A stretch of 64,000 nucleotides of DNA from positions 1-64,000 of the forward strand of contig MPUH01000107.1 in assembly GCA_001970955.1 (NCBI GenBank), in the 5' to 3' direction. The translations under genes and the position numbers were made by a program. The DNA is from Stentor coeruleus. Taxonomy: Eukaryota > Ciliophora > Heterotrichea > Heterotrichida > Stentoridae. The stretch's first letter is position 1, and each line of letters opens with the position of its first letter. Positions 54,701 through 64,000 of this stretch are shown here, in pieces. A model generated the notes under the pieces. That model worked only from the letters and a program-made list of their open reading frames with translations, ran no database searches and was not told the DNA's origin.

Positions 54701-56788
54701 TCAGGAAGCCAATATTTTGGAAGTTCACTAAAATTCATGCAAGAATCCAAAAAATCTTGTATTTACAGCCAAATCGACAACATAAACGAAGTTTTTCCTC
54801 GAAGATACATCCATAAACACAGTGCATTAGAAGTGTTCATGAAAAGCGGTAAATCTTATTTCTTCAATGTTTTTACAACTGAAAATCGAGATAAAGTCCT
54901 TGAAGCAATGAAAAGCTGGAAACATGTCAAACTAGTAACTGACCTAACAGGAGTTATATTAAGAAACTATACAAAAAGATGGAAAAAATGTGAAATATCC
55001 AATTTAGAATATCTAATGCTTATCAACAAATTTGCTAGTAGAAGTTTTAATGATCTAAGTCAATATCCTATATTTCCTTGGGTTTTAAAAGATTATACAT
55101 CAGATGAGCTTAAATTAGATGATCCTTGTATTTATAGGAATTTTAAACTACCTATTGGCGCACAGGGTGATTTAGCAAGACAAGAGGCTGATTTGCGTTT
55201 TTCTATGGGAATCGATGATCATCCTTATCATTTTGGGTCTCATTATTCAAATGGTGCTGTAGTTTTACATTATTTAGTAAGACTTGAACCTTTTGCTAAC
55301 CTTGCTAAAAGTTTGCAAGGAGGTAGTTTTGATATAGCTGATAGGCTTTTTCATTCATTAAAAGCTTCTTGGGATAGTGGTCAAGGGTCGACTGGAGATG
55401 TTAAAGAATTAGTACCTGAATTGTTTTATTTACCTGAGGTTTTTAGAAATAGTAATTGTGAGGAACTTGGGATTAGACAAGATGGGGAAGTTGTTGATGA
55501 TGTGAGTTTACCAAGTTGGGCTACAGGACCAGTAGATTTTATTAGAAAACATGCACAAGCTTTAGAAAGCTCATATGTTAGTCAAAACTTACATTGGTGG
55601 ATTGATTTAATTTTTGGATGCAGGCAGAAGGGGAAAATGGCCAAAAATTCGTATAATTTGTTTTTACCGATGTCTTATGAGGATAATTTTAGAAAAATCT
55701 TAGAGTCAAATGAAAGTGAGAGTTTTTTGCAAGGGATGGTTGAACAAGTTGTGCATTTCGGTCAGACTCCAGTGAAAATTTTCAAATCTCCTCATCCGGC
55801 GAGGGATACAAAATCTTTGGAAACAAGTATTTTTGATAAATATCGGAAGTTTAGTGAAAGTAATTGCACTGGTTGTCAAACATGTGGGGAAATCTGTGCA
55901 TTGTTATTAACATCAAAATACTTGATTCTAGTCAAACATCTTAAATCAAGAGTTTCTATTTTAAGAATTTCTTTAAATGATCTTGATGAATATCATATAA
56001 TGTTTGAAAGAAAAAAAGAAAAATTTCTTCTACATAGCAAACCTGGTGATGAGCCTTTGTATTTACATTATTGTATGCTTGGTGAAAATAAAATAGTATC
56101 AGGAAATCATATTGATGGATCTTTTAAAATACATACTATTAGTGGACATTTATTGCATTCTGTTTTTGGACATACTGGGATTGTATCATGTGTGACAAGT
56201 TTTAATAATTATATTTTTACAGGGAGTAGAGACAGTTCACTTGTGTCTTGGCAATATTCAATAGGCAAAGTATCATTCTCTCGAAAATTTCTCGGGCATA
56301 ATTTTAGTATATTACAAATAAGCCATATCTCTACTCATTATCTCCTTTGTAGCCTAAACTCAAATGGGGATATTCTCATCCATGATTTCCGCACAGGAGA
56401 ATGTTTACAAGGTATAAAATCATCATTTACTGGGATTTGTACAAGTCCAATAAAACTTATCGCCGGATACAATTCTCGAGAAATCCAAATAATGGACTTA
56501 CAAGGAAGGACTGTATGGAAAAAAACAGGACATATGAAAATGTGTAGGTTTGACTTAACTGGAGAAAATCTTTGTTTTTGTAAAGACTTTTCTTGGGGAT
56601 TTTGGAACTTATTTGATGAACATAAAAAGTTTGAGAAAAAAGAAGAAAGAAATGTTGTGGAAATACAGATTGCAATAGGGCAGAATTATCTTGTTCATAC
56701 AGAAAACGAGGGAAGATACTCATTTGTATATAGTTTTCAGACTATGAATAAAGACAAGCTTATGGTCAACCAAAGGTTAAATTTTTAG
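48779..56788 (+). CDS. Giant BEACH-WD40 protein (neurobeachin/LYST/WDFY3 class)
   Basis: Two exons (48779-49843, 49859-56788), 2,664 residues. A long alpha-solenoid-like N-terminus leads to a concanavalin-like domain (about 830-1010, KKDFCIITWVFPL). After more armadillo-like helices comes a PH-BEACH domain (about 1930-2050). The BEACH domain (about 2065-2350) has SFNDLSQYPIFPWVL, GSHYSNGAVVLHYLVRLEPF and HWWIDLIFGCRQKG. WD40 repeats (about 2415-2663) finish the protein (GHTGIVSCVTSFNNYIFTGS). BEACH proteins scaffold vesicle trafficking, lysosome size control and autophagy. The small intron is the only interruption; otherwise the exon is 6.9 kb. Its base composition flips repeatedly (see findings). 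Confidence 0.95.
49844..49858 (+). other. 15-nt intron
   Basis: Reads gtaacctcaaaatag, with A at position 10. Its TAG would otherwise end the protein at residue 359; removing it joins 336 open bases in frame to the long exon. Confidence 0.95.
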
Positions 56789-57487
56789 CGATTTTTATGT
56801 AATTATAGTAATTTTTAGGCTGATGAGGTTGTTTGAATGAGGCTTTGGAGGGGTTTTTATTAATTTGAAAGATTTTTAGTTTGGGTGTTGAGTTTAAAGA
56901 CTTTTAGGTTTTATGTAAGGAGGATATTAGAATATGAGTTATTATGAGAGAGAATAGAATAGCTTTATTTTGGATTTAAAGGATTTTTATAGCATAAATA
57001 TTATGATTTTAGTGATAGCCATAATTAGAACTAATGATATTTTCAACTTAACACCTTTATTAAAAAATATATATTTGCAAAACACTAATAGCTAGTGTAT
57101 CTGATTAGAATTAAAATATCTTATTAACAAAATTTCTCTACAAAAACCAATAATTATCCCCAAAATATAAAACTAACTTCATAAACCTCAAATACCATTA
57201 AGAAACTTCCCCTTCCCAAATTTCATATCTTTATTTTCCTTAAAAATTCATCAAACCCATCCTATTTCACAAATATCTCCAACCTAAACCTTCAACCCAA
57301 ATCCAAATTTCCAACCTCAACCTTCTAATCAAATCTCCTTAAAAATCCATCTAAAAACCTCATCTTCAACACAAACTCCAATTTTTATTCCGAGCCTGCT
57401 TTGCAGGCTCCATTTTTATAATCCTAAAAAATGGGAAAATTTGAAACCCAAAATAAATAAATCTACATTTCACCTAATAAAATAGCG
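56789..57487. promoter_or_regulatory. Intergenic with skew switch and GC hairpin
   Basis: 699 bp. G/T-rich to about 56,990 and A/C-rich from about 57,080 to 57,480. A GC-rich hairpin sits at 57,392-57,410. No gene recognised. Confidence 0.5.
57392..57410. other. GC-rich perfect hairpin
   Basis: GAGCCTGC-TTT-GCAGGCTC: an 8-bp perfect stem with a 3-nt loop in otherwise AT-rich DNA, 78 bp before the kinase ATG. It could form in RNA of either strand. Role unknown; terminator, 5' UTR element or chance. Confidence 0.6.
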
Positions 57488-58267
57488 ATGTTAGAATTTT
57501 ATAACACCCTCATACAAAATGGGAGCTCTGAACCCTTAGTAACCAAAAGCCTTCATCGTGACATTAATATCCTAACCCTAAACGGTCAGAAATTCATCCA
57601 GAAATCCAGCAGGGTCCGTTTAGACAAGGAATTCTCTCTAATGCAATCTTTTAACAGACCAGAAATTGGTAAAGTATTATATCTGATATCTCCTTTATCA
57701 TACATAATGGAATATTATCCTAAAGGAAATCTCAACATAGACAATCCAATCGAAGAAAAAACAGCCAAGTCTTATTTTAAACAAATATGCAAATGTATCG
57801 AAATACTGCATTCAAATAATATAGTCCATTTAGATATAAGATTATGCAATTTTGTATTAGGAGATGATGAAATAATAAAAATTATCGACTTTGGCCATAG
57901 TACTGATGACAATTGTGATAATATTCATCATGAAATGGGAAGTATAAAATACAACAGCCCAGAACGTTATCTAGATTGTTACAATGGATACAAAGCTGAT
58001 ATTTTTTCCTTAGGTGTCTGTATTTTCAGAATGCTAACTGGTAGTTATCCATTCCCAAACACTAAAGAAGCATGTCCTCATTATAGACTATTTAAAAACA
58101 GTCCAGAAAACTATTGGAAAAGATTTAGTGTGCATTTGAAAAAACATAACAAGAAAATTGATTTGTCTGAAAATACTCTAGATTTGATTTTTTGGATGTT
58201 GGAAAATAATCCTAACGATAGACCTAATATACATCAAGTGTTATCACACAATTTTTTTATATCATAA
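57488..58267 (+). CDS. Small degenerate protein kinase
   Basis: 259 residues, just a kinase domain. The C-lobe is good: HLDIRLCNF (HRDLKPEN equivalent with Asp and Asn kept but Lys replaced by Arg), DFG in KIIDFGH, SPE for APE and DIFSLGVCIFRMLTG. The N-lobe is short and lacks any recognisable GxGxxG loop; KFIQKSS may hold the ATP lysine. It could be a weakly active kinase or a pseudokinase. The closest general group is CAMK/SNF1-like by the C-lobe motifs. Single exon, converging on actin 65 bp away. Confidence 0.85.
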   Translation: MLEFYNTLIQNGSSEPLVTKSLHRDINILTLNGQKFIQKSSRVRLDKEFSLMQSFNRPEIGKVLYLISPLSYIMEYYPKGNLNIDNPIEEKTAKSYFKQICKCIEILHSNNIVHLDIRLCNFVLGDDEIIKIIDFGHSTDDNCDNIHHEMGSIKYNSPERYLDCYNGYKADIFSLGVCIFRMLTGSYPFPNTKEACPHYRLFKNSPENYWKRFSVHLKKHNKKIDLSENTLDLIFWMLENNPNDRPNIHQVLSHNFFIS

Positions 58268-58332
58268 ACCATAAATATCCTTCTAAAATTACTCTAATAT
58301 ATTGATTTCAATGTATTTTATCCTATAATTTT

Positions 58333-59460
58333 TTAAAAGCATTTTCTATGAACAATTGATGGCCCAGCTTCTTCATATTCTGCTTTAGATACCCACATTT
58401 GTTGGAAGCTGGATAATGAACTTAGTATACTTCCTCCAATCCACACTGAGAACTTTCTTTCAGGTGGTGCTACAACTTTAACATTCATTGATGGTGGGGC
58501 TCTATTTCTAAGTTCCTTTGTAAGTCTTTCTGCTACACCTGAATACATAGTCGAACCTCCACTAAGAACAATATTTCCATATAAATCTCTTCTTATATCT
58601 AAATCACATTTCATAATTGATTTATATGTAGTTTCATCAGCCCCATCTATATCAAGACCAAGTAACCCTGGTTGAAAAATACACTCTGGAGCTCTAAATC
58701 TTTCATTTCCTATAGTTAAATGACTTCCATCAGGAAGTTCATATTGTTTTTCCATATCAGGTGATGTTTTAGACTTACTCATTTCTTCATTATAATCTAA
58801 AGCTATATAACAAAGCTTTTCTTTTATATCTCTGACAATCTCCCTTTCGGCACTATTATTAAGAGAATGACCTCTTTCTGTTAATAATCTGACTAAATGA
58901 TTTGTTATATCCCTACCAGCAATATCAATTCTTTGAATTGCATGAGGTAAAGCATAGCCTTCATAAATTGGCACAACATGAGTAACACCATCTCCTGAAT
59001 CATAAACCATACCTGTTGTCCTTCCTGATGAATATAAAGATAATACAGCTTGAATGGCTACATAAAATGCTGGGACGTTGAATGTGTCAAACATAATCTG
59101 AGCCATTTTTTCACGGTTTTGTTTTGGGTTTAAAGGAGCTTCGGTTAGAAGTACTGGATGCTCATCGGCTGCTGTTCTTAATTCATTGAAGAATGTGTGA
59201 TGCCATACACGTTCCATGTCATCCCAATTTGTAACGATACCATGCTCAATTGGATATTTTAGATTGAGGACACCTCTTTTAGCTTGAGCTTCGTCACCGA
59301 TGTAAACTTCTTTTTGTTCAGTGCCGATGATTATCCCTGGCATACGAGGTCGGCCTACAATGTTTGGAAATACTGCTTTAGGAGCGTCATCACCGGCAAA
59401 ACCTGCTTTGCACATTCCTGAACCATTGTCAATCACTAAAGGTACAACACTATCTCCCAT
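58333..59460 (-). CDS. Actin
   Basis: 375 residues, the standard length. The start [31 protein letters not shown], the nucleotide loop YDSGDGVTH, and the end VHRKCF are those of conventional actin rather than an Arp. It forms filaments for phagocytosis, motility and cytokinesis. The sequence differs from animal actin at many sites, as is normal in ciliates, but all nucleotide-contact motifs are present. Single exon, no intron. Confidence 0.97.
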   Translation of the reverse strand: MGDSVVPLVIDNGSGMCKAGFAGDDAPKAVFPNIVGRPRMPGIIIGTEQKEVYIGDEAQAKRGVLNLKYPIEHGIVTNWDDMERVWHHTFFNELRTAADEHPVLLTEAPLNPKQNREKMAQIMFDTFNVPAFYVAIQAVLSLYSSGRTTGMVYDSGDGVTHVVPIYEGYALPHAIQRIDIAGRDITNHLVRLLTERGHSLNNSAEREIVRDIKEKLCYIALDYNEEMSKSKTSPDMEKQYELPDGSHLTIGNERFRAPECIFQPGLLGLDIDGADETTYKSIMKCDLDIRRDLYGNIVLSGGSTMYSGVAERLTKELRNRAPPSMNVKVVAPPERKFSVWIGGSILSSLSSFQQMWVSKAEYEEAGPSIVHRKCF

Positions 59461-59762
59461 TTAATTATAACCATGCTTTTCAGGAGAGTTTATTCGATAA
59501 GACCTATTATCTAACTAATTTCCACAATCTGGCCGATTTCCAATTTTCGGTCCATAATAATTTTTTTTCGCCTGCCCGAAATTCTGCAATCCAGCTCATC
59601 CCAATCTCACTACCTCACTATATCCTTCATGCATCCTTAAAACTCCTTAATCCCAACCTCCAGAGCCATTAAAAAATTTTCATCATATATACCAAAACTC
59701 ATCATCCTTTTCCTTTTTTTCATATTATTTAAACAGACATTAATGTAACAAATAAACTATAA
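59461..59762. promoter_or_regulatory. Divergent promoter region actin/PP2C
   Basis: 302 bp between divergent starts, C-rich on the plus strand from about 59,510 to 59,690. No named box identified. Confidence 0.4.
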
Positions 59763-61028
59763 ATGCTTCGAACAACAACCCCTATCAAGAAAGTCCAGGT
59801 CCGTTCTCTATCAAAAGCAGTCGAAGGTAACAAAAGTCAAAAAATCATCCCAAGACATAGACCTTCAAACTCATACGGGGGAAATTCTAATTCAGAACGT
59901 CGTCTTGACCTTCTCAAACAATCAGTCTCAGGATCTTCACAAAAGCCTTCATCCCGTCCAAATTCCAGCAACACCACAGATCTAAAATCCAAAGATGTCC
60001 AAAAAAAGCCTATTCTTCACAAAAAATCTTCATCAATATCTGAAAAGCCTCTTAATTCAATCCTATCCTCCATGCAAAACGCTCACAAACATAAACTTTC
60101 CACAGATTTCAAAAAAGAACATAATTATATACAAAAATATGCCTACAGAACAAATACTGGGTTTATTCCAGGTAACCCAAACAAAGTTAATCAAGATAGT
60201 TTTATTATAAACATAGATATGAATTTTAACACATGTCTTTTTGCTGTAGCTGATGGTCATGGAATTAATGGAGAATATGTTTCTGGATATATAAAAGATC
60301 GTTACCCAATCATCCTTTCATCAAATCCTTATTTTTTATCTTCACCATCTAGAGCTATTGTTGCATCAGCAGCAAAATTAAATAAAGAAATACGATCTAA
60401 AGATTTTGACACAAATTTCAGTGGTTCAACTTTTGTATCAGTTATGATAAGAGGAAAAAAACTTTGGTGTGCTAATGTTGGAGACTCAAGAGCATTATTA
60501 GGAAGACAATTACATGAGAAAACTGGGACTAAAGGTAATAGTAATCATTGGATGTCTATAGCTTTATCAAGAGATCATAAACCTAATGAATCTGATGAAT
60601 CAACTAGAATATTAGCTAAAGGGGGAAGGGTTGAAGCTTATCAAGATGAAGATGGGAATCCTTTTGGACCATCAAGAGTATGGTTAAAAAATCAGAATAT
60701 ACCTGGACTTGCTATGTCTAGATCTTTTGGGGATAAGGTTGCAAGTAGTGTTGGGGTTATTAGTGAACCAGAAATATTGGAATTTGAATTAAATTGTGAT
60801 GATAAATTTATAGTTGTTGGAAGCGATGGGGTTTTTGAGTTTCTTAGTAATGAAGATGTTGTAAAACTTGTTGTACCTTATTGGAGAAGAGGTGATGCTG
60901 AAGGTGCTGCTGAAGTACTTGCTAAGGAAGCTAAAGCTACGTGGATGAGGGTAAGATTTATTTAGGAAGAAGAAGTTATTGATGATATTACATGTGTTGT
61001 GTTGTTTCTTGAAGTTGAAGCAAGTTAA
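59763..61028 (+). CDS. PP2C-type Ser/Thr phosphatase
   Basis: Two exons (59763-60950, 60966-61028), 416 residues. A disordered basic N-terminus (about 1-120) precedes the PPM fold. Metal-binding and active motifs: VADGHGINGEYVSG, SGSTFVSVMIRGKKLWCAN, VGDSRALLG, LSRDHKP, GLAMSRSFGDKVA and VVGSDGVFEFLS. The final DDITCVVLFLEVE, with its metal-binding Asp pair, is read only after splicing. PP2C enzymes are Mg/Mn-dependent monomeric phosphatases that often reverse stress and calcium-kinase signalling. The composition goes from C-rich 5' to G-rich 3'. Confidence 0.95.
60951..60965 (+). other. 15-nt intron
   Basis: Reads gtaagatttatttag, with A at position 10. Removing it replaces a premature TAG with the conserved PP2C C-terminal DDITCV motif. 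This is among the clearest introns in the window. Confidence 0.97.
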
Positions 61029-61633
61029 TATCTTATATTGTTGAATTTAATGTTGTATATAATAAGTTGATAAACAAGTTTTATTATTTAGTATTAATTG
61101 GTATATAATAAAGGGTAAAAAATTAGTTAAACTGAGAAGAAATAAGGAATAAAACTGAGATGAGTGAGGTGGAATTATAGGTTTTAGATTTTTTTATTTA
61201 GGTAGTGAGCTTTTAAGAATGCAGTAGGAAAATTCTTATAGTTTATATGTTATAATTATATACATATAGGTTATAAAAATCAAATAAACCTTACCCACAA
61301 CTTATTAGAATTTTTAACGCACTTTAAAATATTAGAAATATGCATAAATATAATTAAAATCCTCAATATCATAATTTTCTATACCAAAACCTCAACACAA
61401 ATAATCTTACACAACTCACCCTTTTCAACCATTTAGTAACGCTGATTATATGTAAAAATACTATAATAATATCTTATACCCTCATTAAAAGCCTTATCCT
61501 ATCTATATTTTATTAACTTTTACTATATTTCATAATAAACTTTTTTTATTACATCCTCAGATATAACACCTAAAAAAAATATAATCAATAATTAATCTTT
61601 AATATATCTGATTTATACCACTTAATAGAAGAT
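61029..61633. promoter_or_regulatory. Intergenic with skew switch
   Basis: 605 bp. G/T-rich to about 61,250, then A/C-rich to 61,570. No gene or RNA recognised. Confidence 0.45.
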
Positions 61634-61969
61634 ATGAGTTGTGAAGTAATTATTGCACCCAAAGTAGTAAAAACAATTACTCATTACTTGCTTATCCCTG
61701 CAGCTCCTTTATTGCAAGACCTAAGAATATTTCCATCTTATATAGGTCTTTTATCATCGAATGACCGTGCGGAAAAAATTAAAAAATATCTTGAGAAGAA
61801 ACGAAGAAGGAAATTCAACAAGCATATAAGGTATGAATGTCGTCAAACTCTTGCAGCGAAAAGAACTCGAATCAATGGAAGGTTTGTAAAAAGTAATTCT
61901 CGGAAGAGTACAGAAGACGGAGATACCCTGTTTATCTCCATCAAAAGCAATCCTTGTGAAGTTCTCTAA
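61634..61969 (+). CDS. CCT-motif protein
   Basis: 111 residues. About residues 43-86 (DRAEKIKKYLEKKRRRKFNK, then HIRYECRQTLAAKRTRINGR and FVK) match the CCT motif of plant CONSTANS/TOC1/ZIM-type proteins: R-x-x-x-L-x-R/K-Y-x-EK-x-x-RKF-x-K-x-IRY, R-x-x-x-A-x-KR-x-R-x-x-GRFVK. In plants CCT domains contact NF-Y DNA-binding complexes. There is no zinc finger or other domain here. The N-terminal 40 residues are hydrophobic. It is likely a nuclear regulator, by analogy. Confidence 0.85.
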   Translation: MSCEVIIAPKVVKTITHYLLIPAAPLLQDLRIFPSYIGLLSSNDRAEKIKKYLEKKRRRKFNKHIRYECRQTLAAKRTRINGRFVKSNSRKSTEDGDTLFISIKSNPCEVL

Positions 61970-62259
61970 GATTTCTATAAATAGTCTCCCCCTTGGGGGA
62001 TTCACTTAGTATAGTTAACCATCTTCATAAAATTTTTATCGAAATCACATATAAAAATTTGTCTATTAACACCCTAACACCCAAAAAAATAATCCTCAAC
62101 TTTTAACCCTATAAAAAAACTAACATCCAATCATCATCCTCAAAAAGCTGGGCTTAATAATCCAAAAATCCATTATTTACACTAAAAATCTTAAAAAAAT
62201 CTATACAAAAACCTATACCAAAACTCAAATCTTATATAAAACCTTTAATTTCCTATGAT
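61970..62259. other. Convergent 3' spacer with GC palindrome
   Basis: 290 bp between the CCT gene and the lipase gene. TCCCCC-TT-GGGGGA at 61,987-62,000 is a short GC hairpin 18 bp after the CCT stop. The rest is A/C-rich (to about 62,250). No RNA gene. Confidence 0.45.
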
Positions 62260-64000
62260 CTAACTAAAAAGGTCAGGATACCTATAAATAATCATTTTCA
62301 TCAAAGTCTGATTTTCCAAAAACTGTATATGTGCCGCTCGACCTATAAGCGTATCCAAACTTTTCTCAGGCATTCTAAAATTGATATCTAATCTACAAAG
62401 TGCTTCAACATTCATTCCAGATAACAAATTCCTAACCATTTCCTCATATATTTCAGCTCTTTCAGGTTCATTCCCAGTCTTCACTGATAATTCCATTCTT
62501 GCTGAATCATATGGAGCATATTGATCTTGATAAGAACTAACAAGTGTTATATGTTTAAACCATCCTAAACCTTTTTTTGTAGATAACTCATATAAAAAGC
62601 AGCTTCTAAGATTTGGGTTTTCACTTGTACTTAGTTGTTGAAGACATTTTGATTTTCTCCATTTCTTTAAAAACCACATCCCAGCATCAATAATTTTAGA
62701 TGAATTGTACATATAACCTAAATGGGGACTTGATAAACTCATATACATATGCATTTTAGATGAAAACTGTTCTAAATACGGTAAAGCTGCACGGATTATA
62801 AGCCCTCCCATAGAATGACCTATAAAAGATAACCTGCCTAATGATCGGTTAGGACACCACTCGCTTATAAAATTCATAACTTCTTGAGCTAGTCTAACAC
62901 CCATTTCTCCAATATCCCCTTCAGTAGATTCTTCATTAGAATTTGAACATAAAAATAAAGCTTCAGGATGAATCAAAGCGATATTATTTTTCATAAGCCT
63001 CATATCAAAATGATTACCTTGAAAACCATGTACTAATACAATAAGATGCACACCTTTATATAATTTGCTTAGTCTATATGATATAGAATTATCATTTTCT
63101 ATACTTTCATCTGTACTTGATGAAACTGGTTGAATGCTGTTTAATATGCTATTTTTTTCTCTGATACAAATATCTTCAAAAACTATTGGTCTTATATCAA
63201 TACTTTGAGATGGAGTTTCTTCTTCAATTGGCATGACGATTCTTTTTTGATATTTTTTGTCGCTACGCTTTTGTGATGCTAATTGTTCATGTAATTCTCC
63301 AATGTTTTCTTCGTGGGCTATAGAAAAATCTTTTGTCCTATGGACTACACGAATTATGCTTTCAGTTAGTTGATGTTTGATTTTTTCTTCAGAAATTTCT
63401 TGAAGTAAAGTATTTAAAGGTCTTGGGACGAGTTTTATAAGTTCAAGAAGTCGATGCCATAACTGAAATAAAGACCCAGCCATGAGGTTTATGTCTGATA
63501 GAAGAAGATTAGCGATTTTACATGGATCGTGAGAAGCTACACGTTCAGAAAAACGGTAGCTTGTGTTTTGACGTTCATCATCTATACCAGAAATGCTTGA
63601 TAAACTTAATTCAGGATGTTCTTCGTTTTCTTCTATATAGCCTAAAGCTGAATCGTTTAAAGAGTCTAGGTAGTTTTTTCGCAGAGGACCACAGATGTTT
63701 GGGAAACCAAGTCGGGGAAGGCTGCAGAGCTGTGAAAAACTCAGCTTTTCTTTGTTTGTTAAACATTTGCCAGCTATCATTACAAAGGTTGCTTTGAGTT
63801 TTTCGAATGAGTTTAGGATTTTTTCGACGTATTCACGGTAGACTTTGTCGGTTTCTTCGGCACCTACAAAAGTTTTGGGTTTACCTCTGCTGTCTCTAAA
63901 TAAAAACTCAGCAAAGCTGTTGTATACTTGTTTTACCTTCCAGGTTTTGTTTGCTAAAGAGTTCAATGGGACAACTCGGTAGCGGAAGTCTAACAAAGCT
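62260..64000 (-). CDS. FAM135-type (DUF676) serine lipase/esterase, 5' partial
   Basis: At least 579 codons are open to the window edge, so the N-terminus is missing. The C-terminal alpha/beta-hydrolase part has LIVLVHGFQGNHFDMRLMKN (oxyanion strand), the nucleophile elbow FIGHSMGGLIIRAAL, SLSSPHLGYMY and a late YDSARMEL with Asp/His candidates. This order matches FAM135/DUF676 proteins, predicted lipases or acyl esterases. The region upstream (about residues 1-290 here) is helical and resembles the FAM135 linker. It is convergent with the CCT gene. Confidence 0.85.
   Translation of the reverse strand, partial: ALLDFRYRVVPLNSLANKTWKVKQVYNSFAEFLFRDSRGKPKTFVGAEETDKVYREYVEKILNSFEKLKATFVMIAGKCLTNKEKLSFSQLCSLPRLGFPNICGPLRKNYLDSLNDSALGYIEENEEHPELSLSSISGIDDERQNTSYRFSERVASHDPCKIANLLLSDINLMAGSLFQLWHRLLELIKLVPRPLNTLLQEISEEKIKHQLTESIIRVVHRTKDFSIAHEENIGELHEQLASQKRSDKKYQKRIVMPIEEETPSQSIDIRPIVFEDICIREKNSILNSIQPVSSSTDESIENDNSISYRLSKLYKGVHLIVLVHGFQGNHFDMRLMKNNIALIHPEALFLCSNSNEESTEGDIGEMGVRLAQEVMNFISEWCPNRSLGRLSFIGHSMGGLIIRAALPYLEQFSSKMHMYMSLSSPHLGYMYNSSKIIDAGMWFLKKWRKSKCLQQLSTSENPNLRSCFLYELSTKKGLGWFKHITLVSSYQDQYAPYDSARMELSVKTGNEPERAEIYEEMVRNLLSGMNVEALCRLDINFRMPEKSLDTLIGRAAHIQFLENQTLMKMIIYRYPDLFS

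Noticed and set aside
1-64000. A reassigned genetic code as in Blepharisma or Condylostoma
   Set aside because: Conserved genes (actin, BEACH, meckelin, PSMA6) use TGG for Trp and have no in-frame stops over thousands of codons; stop codons at conserved positions occur only in decayed loci.
1-64000. Transposons or virus-like elements
   Set aside because: No transposase, reverse transcriptase, integrase, capsid or terminal repeat recognised in any frame.

Overview
The window looks like macronuclear DNA of a heterotrich ciliate, most probably Stentor coeruleus. Four things point there. The DNA is very AT-rich and densely packed with genes. Conserved proteins read through in the standard genetic code: tryptophans are TGG, glutamines are CAA/CAG, and all three stops end genes. 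Every intron I can support is exactly 15 nt, with GT at the start, AG at the end and an A at position 10. Ciliary, centrosomal and signalling genes are plentiful. The species name is inference; the 15-nt introns plus unreassigned code are the main argument.

Layout. 0-13.4 kb: a SIAH-type RING ligase, a Lys-rich coiled-coil protein, a membrane-anchored pepsin-like pseudoprotease, an LRR/coiled-coil protein, mitochondrial ribosomal protein bL28m, a dynein-docking-like coiled coil and an unknown protein. 13.9-23.3 kb: an acylated CDPK, an unknown protein, two decayed genes (ankyrin repeat and ubiquitin-specific protease), ribosomal P2, an SPK-repeat protein, a cAMP-receptor-like 7TM receptor and a CFAP97-like protein. 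23.4-41.9 kb: an EF-hand protein, an axonemal dynein light-chain-domain protein, an MFS transporter, meckelin (TMEM67), several coiled-coil proteins, lipin, tRNA-Gln(CTG) and proteasome alpha (PSMA6 type). 41.9-48.3 kb: a long gene-free stretch, a two-repeat Myb, a WD40 pseudogene and a kelch protein. 48.8-64 kb: a 2,664-residue BEACH-WD40 protein, a degenerate kinase, actin, a PP2C phosphatase, a CCT-motif protein and a partial FAM135-type lipase.

There is no operon logic. Genes are independent, often divergent or convergent with short spacers, as is usual in compact ciliate somatic genomes. Many products belong to cilia or cortex (meckelin, CFAP97, dynein-related proteins, coiled coils) or to calcium/phosphorylation signalling (CDPK, EF-hand protein, PP2C, kinase).

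Seven single N characters are each flanked by a direct duplication of 19-161 bp. These look like unmerged contig overlaps. They lengthen four predicted proteins or break their frame, so several gene models here need the duplicate removed. The most unusual signal is compositional: GC skew rises from C-rich to G-rich over roughly 0.7-1.6 kb and then resets abruptly. This happens inside the single long exon of the BEACH gene as well as at intergenic regions. No mobile element, CRISPR array or virus-like element was recognised.
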